Assembly (NCBI GenBank): GCA_017557405.1
Contig: JAFYYV010000047.1
Coordinates: 23,378 to 87,377, forward strand
Length of the DNA stretch: 64,000 nt
Origin: Prevotella sp.
Lineage (GTDB): Bacteria; Bacteroidota; Bacteroidia; Bacteroidales; Bacteroidaceae
Direction of reading: 5' to 3'
This document shows, in pieces, positions 24,676-33,061 of the stretch; positions within the stretch are counted from its first letter, which is position 1, and each line of letters begins with the position of its first letter. The notes beneath the pieces were generated by a model that had not been told where the DNA came from, searched no databases, and saw only the letters and a program-made list of their open reading frames with translations. The position numbers and the translations under genes are program-made.

Positions 24676-26292
24676 ATGAATTTCATCAGAAATCTGCTAT
24701 ACCCCATGTCAAATGTAGAAGAGATTGCATTTCTCATCTGCGAAGATCTTGGTGTCAAGGTGTCTCTCAATAGCTTGTCTAAACATTTGCGAGAACATCC
24801 TTATTTCCCAAGTTTATTGGCCGTACATGATGAGCTCAAGACTATTGGAATAGACACTTTGACACTGAAAACCAATGACATACAACAAGTTAAGCAGCAT
24901 ACAGCGTTGGTTCAAATAAAAGCAGAAGATGGCGGACACCTGTTTGCCTATACTTATGCCCAAACAGACGAATGCCTTGACTGGTTCAATCCCATAAAGC
25001 ACAAGCGAGAAATCATAAAGCACGAGGATTTTTCGGGAATTTTTACGAGTTATGTGATGCTGTTTGAAGCATCCAGCAGTGCTGGTGAAAAAGACTATCC
25101 GTCATCGCACCGTTCTGAAACCAGACAAAGCATCATAGAATTCGCTCTGATACTTTTCGTTCCCGTCTTTTTTGCCTTGACGACAACTATTCATATTTCG
25201 CAGACTGGATTTGAATTTTGGCAGCGATATCTCTATGTCTTGTTTCTTTTGGTAGGATACGCTATCTGCGGCCTGTTGCTGCTTCACGATTACAACGAAG
25301 AAAGCTCCATTTTGTCAAACTTTTGCGGACGAAACGAGAAAACCAATTGCGCTGCCGTTTTGCATTCAAAAGGCTCTCAATTTTGGGGAATCTCGTGGAG
25401 CGTCATCGGAGGCGCGTATTTTCTGGGGATGCTTCTTACTCTACTCATCTCTTTCTATGACAGCAGAATATTCCATACCATTGCCGTCTTACACGGGTTT
25501 ACCCTGCCTTATGTCATCTATTCCCTTTATTACCAGAGATTTAAGATAAAACAATGGTGTACGCTGTGCTTGTCCGTACAGGCAGTACTTGTAATCCTAT
25601 TTTTCCTATCTGTGATTTTCGGGGCATATCACCATATCAAAGAGATTACTGTATCCTCAATAATTTTTGTTTTGGGCATATCGTTTTTGGCTTTTACTTC
25701 TTTATTCTTTTTGTGGCACCTCGCAAAACAAGTGAAAGAAAATCGCTATGGAAAAAGAATGCTGAACAGATTCAAGTACGACAAAGATGTTTTCAATGCG
25801 TTATTGCAAAAGCAGAAGAAAATCACCATCCCGACGGAGGACTATGGCATCATTTTAGGCAATCCGAATGGAAACATTCATATCGTAGAAGTCTATAATC
25901 CGTATTGTGGTCATTGTGCCAATGCACAGGCGGAATTACGGAAATTATTGGAAACGAATGATGAAATAAAAGTGCATATCATTTTTGCCGCCGACCCAGA
26001 TTCTGAATACTATGACCAAATGCCCATTGACATGTTTTTGAGTCTTTACGAGGAGAAAGCCGATGTAGCATCTGCCCTCTCGGATTGGTTCGACGGGAAA
26101 GTTAAAACCACTGAAGAGTTAAAACAGAAATATCCCGTTACCCACGTAAACACTCCCAAAAACAGGGAAAATGCAAAGGCAATGGATCGATTCTGCAAAG
26201 AAACGGAGATTACGGGGACACCCACTATATTTATCAACGGAAATCGGTTGCCAGACATTTATCGTACTGGTGATTTGATGTTTTTTTATTAA
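24676..26292 (+). CDS. VKOR-thioredoxin disulfide-forming membrane protein
   Basis: A 538-residue fusion. Residues 1-130 look like a C39-peptidase fold without its catalytic cysteine (LREHPYFPSLLAVHDEL, LVQIKAEDGGHLFAY). Residues about 155-350 are a vitamin K epoxide reductase-type membrane domain with loop cysteines C217 and C225 and the redox pair C295-x-x-C298 (QWCTLC). Residues about 385-538 are a thioredoxin/DsbA-like domain with C411-G-H-C414 and a GTPTIFING cis-proline loop. VKOR-thioredoxin fusions oxidise thiols and pass electrons to quinone. The next gene encodes a six-cysteine peptide, so this enzyme is the likely disulfide former for it. The degenerate C39 domain may recognise the double-glycine leader. 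Confidence 0.87.
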   Translation: MNFIRNLLYPMSNVEEIAFLICEDLGVKVSLNSLSKHLREHPYFPSLLAVHDELKTIGIDTLTLKTNDIQQVKQHTALVQIKAEDGGHLFAYTYAQTDECLDWFNPIKHKREIIKHEDFSGIFTSYVMLFEASSSAGEKDYPSSHRSETRQSIIEFALILFVPVFFALTTTIHISQTGFEFWQRYLYVLFLLVGYAICGLLLLHDYNEESSILSNFCGRNEKTNCAAVLHSKGSQFWGISWSVIGGAYFLGMLLTLLISFYDSRIFHTIAVLHGFTLPYVIYSLYYQRFKIKQWCTLCLSVQAVLVILFFLSVIFGAYHHIKEITVSSIIFVLGISFLAFTSLFFLWHLAKQVKENRYGKRMLNRFKYDKDVFNALLQKQKKITIPTEDYGIILGNPNGNIHIVEVYNPYCGHCANAQAELRKLLETNDEIKVHIIFAADPDSEYYDQMPIDMFLSLYEEKADVASALSDWFDGKVKTTEELKQKYPVTHVNTPKNRENAKAMDRFCKETEITGTPTIFINGNRLPDIYRTGDLMFFY

Positions 26293-26324
26293 TCTTATTT
26301 ATTCATTTAAAACGTTTAAAACGT

Positions 26325-26570
26325 ATGAAAAAGTTAAAATTGAATTTGTCACCGAATCTCGGTGAGGTGTTAACGAAAGACGAACTCAAACATGTGTTCG
26401 GAGGTAGTGGGGTTGGAAGCGGATCAGGATCAAGTTCTGGTACTTTAGAAAATTGTGGTTGCAGCGGCAAAAAAGAAAATGACTCATGCTGTTATTACAA
26501 AGACGGTACTAAGTACGATGGACATTGTAAGTATCTGCCATTCTCAGGACTTCAGTGCTGGGGTGGTTAA
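26325..26570 (+). CDS. double-glycine-leader, six-cysteine peptide precursor
   Basis: An 81-residue precursor. Residues 1-27 form a leader of the GG-Bacteroidales type (LGEVLTKDELKHVFGG), ending Gly26-Gly27, where the C39 peptidase of the exporter should cut. The 54-residue core starts with a Ser/Gly-rich stretch (SGVGSGSGSSSGT, seven Ser/Thr) and continues with six cysteines: C44, C46, C55, C56, C68, C78. The even number, the adjacent pair in the middle and a VKOR-thioredoxin neighbour suggest three disulfides. The core ends QCWGG. Likely a secreted bacteriocin-like or signalling peptide; the activity is not known. The gene lies 32 bp after the VKOR gene and is followed by a strong hairpin. 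Confidence 0.85.
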   Translation: MKKLKLNLSPNLGEVLTKDELKHVFGGSGVGSGSGSSSGTLENCGCSGKKENDSCCYYKDGTKYDGHCKYLPFSGLQCWGG

Positions 26571-26623
26571 ATGGCATGTTTTTAATCTTTTTGTGTAATA
26601 AACAAATTGAATCTCTCGTTATT

Positions 26624-26663
26624 TACAGTGAGGAGGGTTTTGTAATAATACCCCCTCGCTGTA
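26624..26663 (+). terminator. hairpin after the precursor gene, likely partial terminator
   Basis: TACAGTGAGGAGGG pairs with CCCCCTCGCTGTA (one G-U, one bulge) around a loop of about 13 bases. Only GATTTT follows, so read-through is expected. Such an element would give many copies of precursor message and fewer of the downstream export genes. Confidence 0.6.
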
Positions 26664-26705
26664 GATTTTAAATGCCATGATGCGATCCTTAAATAAAATA
26701 AAGAT

Positions 26706-29531
26706 ATGCAACCTTCAAAAAGCATCATTGTAGCCATTTTGCTCACGCTGTTGAGCTTCGTGCAAGCCTCCGCCAAGGAGCACGACCACCAAGTTCAAGG
26801 AGTCGTTTTCGACAGTTTTTCCGAAGACGGACTGCCAGCCCTCATCACGCTGATGACCGCCGACAGCGTCGTTATCGACACCGTCAGGGCTGTTCCCAGC
26901 AACTACCCTTTCCGCACCTATCCCCGTGCCGCCGACTATCGGTTCACGATTCAGAAAGTGGGCCACTACATCGTGAAGGCGGAAATGGAGGGCTACATCG
27001 ACGCCTACGTGAACTTTGAGTTGCGCAGTCAGCGAGAGCAGACCGTCAGCGTAAAGCCGCTTCGGATGATGAAGGCGTTTCACGACCTGCCCGAAGTGAC
27101 CGTGAAGGCAACGAAAATCAAAATGGTGATGCGGGGCGACACGATTGTCTATAACGCCGATGCCTTCAACTTGGCCGAGGGTTCGATGCTCGACGCACTG
27201 GTGAGCCGGTTGCCAGGCGTGAGGCTGACAAGGGAGGGCGAGATTTTCGTGAACGACAAGAAGATTGAGAGCCTGCTCGTGAACGGGCGCGACTTCTTCA
27301 GCGGCAGTCCGCAGGTGGCACTGCAAAACCTGCCTGCCTACACGGTGAGCAAAATCAAGGTCTATGATGAGGCCGGTGCCGCCTCGCGCATCATGCAGCG
27401 CGACATGAGCGACAAGCGGTATGTGATGGACGTGAATTTGAAAAAGGAGTATTCCAAGACTTATATCGGCAATGCCGAGGTCGGCTATGGCACAGAAAAT
27501 CGCTATTTAGTGAAGATTTTCGGGATGAAAATGTCGGATCTGGAGTGGATAGTTGGTTCTGTCAATGTCAATAACCTGAGCGACAACCAGAAAATCGGAT
27601 TTGATTATGGAAGCAACGGGTTCGACTGGACTCCGCAGGATGCGGTCGATGGGCGGATGACCAACCGCGAGGCGGTTTTCGGCTACACACGATTTCTTCG
27701 TGATAGTCGTAACTGGTTTAGCTGCGAAATCACGCTGAACCATAGCAACTACGACAACGAATCGCGCACGACCACGCAGACCTATCTGCCCGAAGGCGAT
27801 TCCTTCCAGAAAAATCAGAGTCTTTCCGATTCAAAAACGACATGGTATGAAGGCAGCCTCAATCATCACCTCGAAAAAAATGGCATTTTCAATATGGCGA
27901 ACTTCAACTTGCACTACAACAGCCGTGACGGCCTCAGCCACACGATCCAGACCACCAGCGACTCGGTCTCGGTGCTCAACGAAATGCTGTCGCGCGGTTC
28001 TTACAAAAATCAGATTATTCACCCCAGTTTTACTTTGGATGGCGGCGCGAAAATCATCGCCGATATGCTTCGGTGGAATTTCAACGCCGACTACGACCGA
28101 TACTCCGCCGACCGTTTCTCGCTCAACGATGTTCAATATATGAACGGCCAGACGCCGCGTGACTTCCGCAACACCTACGGCGACAACGGACATCAGCAGT
28201 GGAACATCAAGGCGAACTCCTTGTACGAAATCTGCTGGCCCGACAAGAAAATCGCGCCCGAATACGAATACAATTACCGTTACAACAAAACCTCGAATAT
28301 GCTCTATCGCTTGGACAGGCACATCGATAGGGATTCCGCGATTTGGGATATGCTGCCGTCGGCCCGCGAAGCTTTGATCGACGTGCTCGACAAGCCCAAC
28401 AGCTACGATTTCCACGAATATCAGAACCATCATCGCTTCAAACTTCAAGTGGTATCTGGGGAGGAATACTCCGATGAAAAAGGCATCGTGAATTATTGGC
28501 GATTGCAACTTCCCCTGCGCATCGAGCACAACAACCTTTACTACAACCGCCTCGGACGGCACGACGTCAGGCGACACGCCGTGTTTTTCGAACCGGATTT
28601 CAATGTCAAAGGAAAGATTTGGGACATCAAATGGAGTTTTTCGGCCAATATGTGGTCGGAAATTCCCGATATGACTATGCTCGTGAACTATCGCGACGAC
28701 ACCAATCCGCTCAACATCCGCCTCGGCAACCCCGACCTGCGCAATCAGCACTACTACAGTGCATCACTCAACCTTCGGCATTGGATAGACAAACATCAGC
28801 AGTCATATTGGCTGACCATCGGCTACAACCAACAGGACAACGCCGTCGCCTATGCCACCGAGTTCGACAAAAAGACTGGCATCTCCACCGTGCGACCCGT
28901 CAGCGTGAACGGCAACTGGAACACGAGCGCGAATTTCGGCTTCTCGCGTGCGCTCGGAGAGTCCGAGAAGTTCACCATCAACAACCAACTGGGCTACAAC
29001 TACCACCACAGCGTCGATATGGCGACCGTTTCTGGCTTCGCCTCGACCGTGCGCAGCATCGTCAACAACCACCAGTTCAGCGACAACCTCCAACTGACCT
29101 TCCGACCCAACGACAACTACGAGTTCACGCTGCACGGTGGCGGCACCTACTACCTCGTCGGTAGCCGTCGTGAGGGCTTCGAAAACATCAACGCCAGCGA
29201 CTATCAAGTCGGCTTCAACTCGACACTGAACCTGCCTGCGAAGTTCCAGTTCGCCACCGACCTGACAATGTACGCCCGTCGCGGCTATCAGCAGCGCGAG
29301 ATGAACGCCACCGACTGGGTCTGGAATGCCCAACTCACGCGCAGTTTCCTCAAAGGAAAACTCCTCGCCAAACTCAAGGGCTTCGACATCCTGCAACAAC
29401 TCTCCAACACGCGCTACGTGATGAATGAACAAGGCCGCACCGAGTCGTGGCACAATAGTATTCCGCGCTACGTGATGTTCTCGCTTTCGTGGCGGTTCAA
29501 TATTACACCACAAAAGAAAAATGAACTATGA
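26706..29531 (+). CDS. outer-membrane beta-barrel protein, TonB-receptor-like
   Basis: A 941-residue outer-membrane protein. Signal peptide (MQPSKSIIVAILLTLLSFVQASA), a carboxypeptidase-regulatory-like domain (VQGVVFDSFSEDGLPALITL, about 30-120), a plug-like domain (GDTIVYNADAFNLAEGSMLDALVSRLPGV, about 152-180, then LLVNGRDFFSG), and a long barrel rich in alternating aromatic strands, ending FSLSWRFNITPQ. It fits the OMP_b-brl_3/TonB-dependent-receptor-like family. In this position it could let the peptide cross the outer membrane or act as a receptor for it. It is G+C-richer than the genes after it. The stop overlaps the next start (ATGA). Confidence 0.8.
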   Translation: MQPSKSIIVAILLTLLSFVQASAKEHDHQVQGVVFDSFSEDGLPALITLMTADSVVIDTVRAVPSNYPFRTYPRAADYRFTIQKVGHYIVKAEMEGYIDAYVNFELRSQREQTVSVKPLRMMKAFHDLPEVTVKATKIKMVMRGDTIVYNADAFNLAEGSMLDALVSRLPGVRLTREGEIFVNDKKIESLLVNGRDFFSGSPQVALQNLPAYTVSKIKVYDEAGAASRIMQRDMSDKRYVMDVNLKKEYSKTYIGNAEVGYGTENRYLVKIFGMKMSDLEWIVGSVNVNNLSDNQKIGFDYGSNGFDWTPQDAVDGRMTNREAVFGYTRFLRDSRNWFSCEITLNHSNYDNESRTTTQTYLPEGDSFQKNQSLSDSKTTWYEGSLNHHLEKNGIFNMANFNLHYNSRDGLSHTIQTTSDSVSVLNEMLSRGSYKNQIIHPSFTLDGGAKIIADMLRWNFNADYDRYSADRFSLNDVQYMNGQTPRDFRNTYGDNGHQQWNIKANSLYEICWPDKKIAPEYEYNYRYNKTSNMLYRLDRHIDRDSAIWDMLPSAREALIDVLDKPNSYDFHEYQNHHRFKLQVVSGEEYSDEKGIVNYWRLQLPLRIEHNNLYYNRLGRHDVRRHAVFFEPDFNVKGKIWDIKWSFSANMWSEIPDMTMLVNYRDDTNPLNIRLGNPDLRNQHYYSASLNLRHWIDKHQQSYWLTIGYNQQDNAVAYATEFDKKTGISTVRPVSVNGNWNTSANFGFSRALGESEKFTINNQLGYNYHHSVDMATVSGFASTVRSIVNNHQFSDNLQLTFRPNDNYEFTLHGGGTYYLVGSRREGFENINASDYQVGFNSTLNLPAKFQFATDLTMYARRGYQQREMNATDWVWNAQLTRSFLKGKLLAKLKGFDILQQLSNTRYVMNEQGRTESWHNSIPRYVMFSLSWRFNITPQKKNEL

Positions 29532-30190
29532 ATACGAAACAAATATCTGTCTATGCACCAAATCTGTCGGAGCGAAAAGATAGGCTAAAATCCATCCAAA
29601 GGCAATTTTCCGGAAAACCCGAATTTGACTTCGCCGTAGTTCCTGCTATAAGACATGAAACGGGAGCTTTTGGCCAATGGCAAACATTTGTAAAATTAGT
29701 CAAGCAGGAACTGAAAAAAAACAGCGAGTACTTTATTTTCTGTGAAGATGACCATGTGTTTACAAAAGACTATCGTTTTGAATATCTGTTAGAATGCATT
29801 CAGCAAGCAGACCGTTTCGGAGCGGACATTTTGTGTGGCGGCATCGCTTATGTCATAGATGCCATTCGGTGTACAGACCATTTGTTCTGGATGAAAACAT
29901 TCAATGGTATGCAGTTCACTGTTATTTTCAATCGTTTCTACGAAAAAATCATCCAGTCTGATACAGAAGAGGGCTTTGTTTCGGATTATTATCTTTCAGA
30001 AATTAGCGATCATAAATTTGTGATGCATCCTTTTATTTCCATTCAAAAGGAATTCGGATATTCTGACATTACGGCGCAGAACAATCAAAAAGGATATGTG
30101 AGAAGGTGTTTTAAAACGATCGATGAAAAATTACACCTATTAAAGAAAGTAGAACAATTTTACAAAAAAGCAACATATGAAATACGATGA
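29528..30190 (+). CDS. GT25-like glycosyltransferase, first copy
   Basis: A 220-residue protein of the glycosyltransferase family 25 (LPS beta-galactosyltransferase-like) type. Landmarks: an N-terminal strand and helix with NLSERKDRLKSIQRQF (12-27), a metal-binding acidic motif FCEDDHVF (about 74-81) and KEFGYSDIT (about 178-186). No signal peptide: cytoplasmic. In the peptide cluster and coupled to the barrel gene by an ATGA overlap, it may modify the precursor core rather than lipopolysaccharide. It shares perhaps a third of its residues with the next gene, so the two are paralogues. The family link is by motif only. Confidence 0.7.
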   Translation: MNTKQISVYAPNLSERKDRLKSIQRQFSGKPEFDFAVVPAIRHETGAFGQWQTFVKLVKQELKKNSEYFIFCEDDHVFTKDYRFEYLLECIQQADRFGADILCGGIAYVIDAIRCTDHLFWMKTFNGMQFTVIFNRFYEKIIQSDTEEGFVSDYYLSEISDHKFVMHPFISIQKEFGYSDITAQNNQKGYVRRCFKTIDEKLHLLKKVEQFYKKATYEIR

Positions 30191-30839
30191 AATATCAATA
30201 CCGACCTATGTCATCAACCTGCCTGAGCGTGTGGAACGCAGGGATAACATCATGAGCGAATTTAAAGACAGAAAAGAATTTGAATTACATATCGTAGAAG
30301 CCACAAGGCACGAAATAGGAGCCGTTGGACTTTGGAAAAGCATTAAAGACATCATTCAAGAGGTCGTTTCTAAAAACGAAGACGATGTTATTATTATATG
30401 TGAAGACGATCATATTTTTACGAAATTCTATCAAAGGGATTTGTTTATATCCCAAGTCTGTCGTGCAGCGCAACTTAACACACAGATATTATTTGGTGGC
30501 ATCGGAGGATATGAAAATGCCGTGAAAATTTCGGATGATATGTTTTGGATAGATTGGAATTGGTGTACGCAGTTTATGGTTGTATATAAACCAGCCTTTG
30601 AAAAAATTCTAAAAGCAAGATTTACGAAACGTGATGTTGCTGATGAGTTTCTAAGCAAGATTATTTCCAATAAAATGGTGCTTTATCCTTTTATCTCCCG
30701 TCAAAAAGATTTTGGTTATTCTGATGTGACAGCATCCAATAACAACAATAAAGGACTGATAGAGAATCTATTCGACAAGACAGAAGCTCGTTTAAATAAA
30801 ATGATGGATGTTTATCAGAATTTTTGTGGCTTTCAATGA
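30177..30839 (+). CDS. GT25-like glycosyltransferase, second copy
   Basis: A 220-residue paralogue of the preceding gene, which it overlaps by 14 bp. It is closer to the family standard: YVINLPERVERRDNIMSEF (about 11-29), acidic motif ICEDDHIF (about 75-82), and KDFGYSDVTASNNN near the C-terminus. Both copies keep the same core motifs, so both are likely active; they might add two different sugars or act as a heterodimer. Cytoplasmic. The C-terminus overlaps the exporter start by an ATGA, so all these genes are translated as a coupled unit. Confidence 0.72.
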   Translation: MKYDEISIPTYVINLPERVERRDNIMSEFKDRKEFELHIVEATRHEIGAVGLWKSIKDIIQEVVSKNEDDVIIICEDDHIFTKFYQRDLFISQVCRAAQLNTQILFGGIGGYENAVKISDDMFWIDWNWCTQFMVVYKPAFEKILKARFTKRDVADEFLSKIISNKMVLYPFISRQKDFGYSDVTASNNNNKGLIENLFDKTEARLNKMMDVYQNFCGFQ

Positions 30840-33049
30840 AAACACAACGCTTTCCCCATTTGCTTCAATACGATGCCGCCGACTGCGGCCCAGCCTGCCT
30901 GCGCATGGTGTCGAAGCATTACGGCAAGGAATACTCAGCGGAAATGCTACGCCAGCATTGTTTTATTTCTCGCAACGGAGTGTCGATGTTGGGTATCAGT
31001 GATGCCGCGGAAAATTTGGGATTCCACACGATGGGTGTGAAAATTTCGTTTGAGCAGTTGACGGAAGAGGCTGTTTTACCTTGTATTCTGCACTGGAATC
31101 AGAATCATTTTGTGGTGTGCTACAAAATCGAGAAAAAACGCAAGGGGAATTACAATATCTATATTTCCGACCCTGCTTCAAAGAAACTTTGCTATACGAA
31201 AGAGGAGTTCTTGAAATGTTGGTTGAGCACGAAGTCGGGCGATGTAGAGAAAGGTGTGGCCTTGCTGTTGGAACCCGGCGTGAATTTCGGAGAATGTGAT
31301 GAAGAAGTCATCACACAGAAGCGCAGCCTTAGTCATTTTTTGAAATACCTACTTCCCTATAAAAGCCAGTTCTTCCAATTGATATTGGGAATGGTGGTGG
31401 GCTGTATGCTCCAACTGCTTTTTCCGTTTCTGACACAGGCGATGGTGGATCTCGGCATCGAAGGCCGGAATATGAACATCATCACCTTGATTCTCATTGC
31501 ACAACTAATGCTTTTCTTGGCACAACTCAGCGTAGGATATATCCGCAGTTGGATTCTGCTACACGTAAACTCGCGCATAGATATTTCACTGATTTCCGAT
31601 TTTCTGATCAAATTGATGAATATGCCCCTACATTTTTTCGACACCAAGAAAATCGGCGACATCTTGCAGCGTATAGGCGACCACGGGCGCATCAAGAGCT
31701 TTCTGATGGGTAATTCCATCAACATCGTCTTCTCTTTGGCGAACTTTTTCATCTTTGCAGCGGTTTTGGCCTACTACCATTACAAAATTCTGGTCATTTT
31801 CCTTATCGGAAACTTTTTCTATGTCTTGTGGATTCTGTTTTTCATGAAGTATCGCCGGGAACTTGACATCAAGCGTTTCAACCAGTCGGCAATGGAGCAG
31901 AACAAAGTGATACAGATTATTCAAGGAATGCAGGAAATCAAGTTGAACAACTGCGAACGGCAAAGACGCTGGGAATGGGAGCGCATACAAGTGAAACTCT
32001 TTAAAATCAGCCTGCGCGGATTGACCATCGGCCAAATTCAACAAGCAGGCTCTATATTTTTTACGCAGACCACGCACTTCATCATCACATTCATTGCCGC
32101 CCGTGCCGTTGTCAACGGCGAGATGACGCTCGGTATGATGATGTCGATGACCTATATCATTGGCCAGATTTCGGCTCCGATAGGAGAGTTTATCGGATTT
32201 GCTCAGGCTTTGCAGGATGCCAAGATCAGTTTGGAGCGATTGAACGAAATCCACGCACAGGACGACGAGGAGAAAGACATCGCCCGGAAACTGACCATTT
32301 TGCCGGAAAACAAATCCATCAAGATAGAGCATTTGAAGTTCAGTTACGACGGCTCAGACAGGCAACACGCCCTTGACGACATCTCACTTGTGATTCCCGA
32401 ACACAAAGTGACAGCCATCGTTGGAGAGAGTGGCAGTGGAAAATCGACGCTCGTTAAACTGATACAGGGTTTCTATACGCCCAACAGCGGAAGCATCAAA
32501 ATTGGTACGGCCAACCTGAACACCATCAATCCGCATCTGTGGCGCAGCAAAACAGGAAGTGTGATGCAGGAGAGTTTTATCTTTTCCGACACCATTGCCA
32601 ACAATATCGCTTTGGGCACGGACAAGGTGGACGCGGAACGCCTATATCATGCCTCTGTTATGGCCAATGCCGATGAATTCATTTCCGAATTGCCATTGGG
32701 ATATAACACGCGCATCGGACAGGAAGGAATCGGTGTCAGCCAAGGGCAACGACAACGGCTTTTGATTGCGAGGGCCATCTATAAAAATCCCGAATTCATC
32801 TTTTTCGACGAGGCGACCAACGCACTCGACACGTCCAACGAACGGCTGATTATGGGGAACTTGCAGGAATTTTACATGGGAAAGACCGTCGTAATCGTCG
32901 CCCACAGATTGAGCACGGTCGTCAAAGCCGACCAAATTGTGGTGCTTAAACAGGGAAAGATTATTGAGCAGGGAACGCACAAGGAACTTATTCAATTGGG
33001 TGGGGAGTATTATACTTTGGTTAAGAATCAACTGGAATTAGGAACGTAA
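30836..33049 (+). CDS. C39-peptidase ABC exporter of double-glycine peptides
   Basis: A 737-residue PCAT-type transporter. N-terminal C39 peptidase with Gln11, Cys17 (DAADCGPACL), His91 and Asp112: the full active site that cuts after Gly-Gly leaders. Membrane domain of about six helices (about 170-450). Nucleotide-binding domain with Walker A GESGSGKST, signature GVSQGQRQR (a form of LSGGQ), Walker B FIFFDEATNALD and switch His in VAHRLST. Start at 30836 uses the ATGA overlap with the glycosyltransferase; a start four codons upstream is also open. It should cleave and export the 26325-26570 precursor. Confidence 0.94.
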   Translation: MKTQRFPHLLQYDAADCGPACLRMVSKHYGKEYSAEMLRQHCFISRNGVSMLGISDAAENLGFHTMGVKISFEQLTEEAVLPCILHWNQNHFVVCYKIEKKRKGNYNIYISDPASKKLCYTKEEFLKCWLSTKSGDVEKGVALLLEPGVNFGECDEEVITQKRSLSHFLKYLLPYKSQFFQLILGMVVGCMLQLLFPFLTQAMVDLGIEGRNMNIITLILIAQLMLFLAQLSVGYIRSWILLHVNSRIDISLISDFLIKLMNMPLHFFDTKKIGDILQRIGDHGRIKSFLMGNSINIVFSLANFFIFAAVLAYYHYKILVIFLIGNFFYVLWILFFMKYRRELDIKRFNQSAMEQNKVIQIIQGMQEIKLNNCERQRRWEWERIQVKLFKISLRGLTIGQIQQAGSIFFTQTTHFIITFIAARAVVNGEMTLGMMMSMTYIIGQISAPIGEFIGFAQALQDAKISLERLNEIHAQDDEEKDIARKLTILPENKSIKIEHLKFSYDGSDRQHALDDISLVIPEHKVTAIVGESGSGKSTLVKLIQGFYTPNSGSIKIGTANLNTINPHLWRSKTGSVMQESFIFSDTIANNIALGTDKVDAERLYHASVMANADEFISELPLGYNTRIGQEGIGVSQGQRQRLLIARAIYKNPEFIFFDEATNALDTSNERLIMGNLQEFYMGKTVVIVAHRLSTVVKADQIVVLKQGKIIEQGTHKELIQLGGEYYTLVKNQLELGT

Positions 33050-33061
33050 CAGACTGGAAAA

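Noticed and set aside
30808-31002. Alternative short frame over the start of the exporter
   Set aside because: The exporter frame carries the C39 catalytic Cys in the right place and couples to the upstream stop; the alternative is a shadow.
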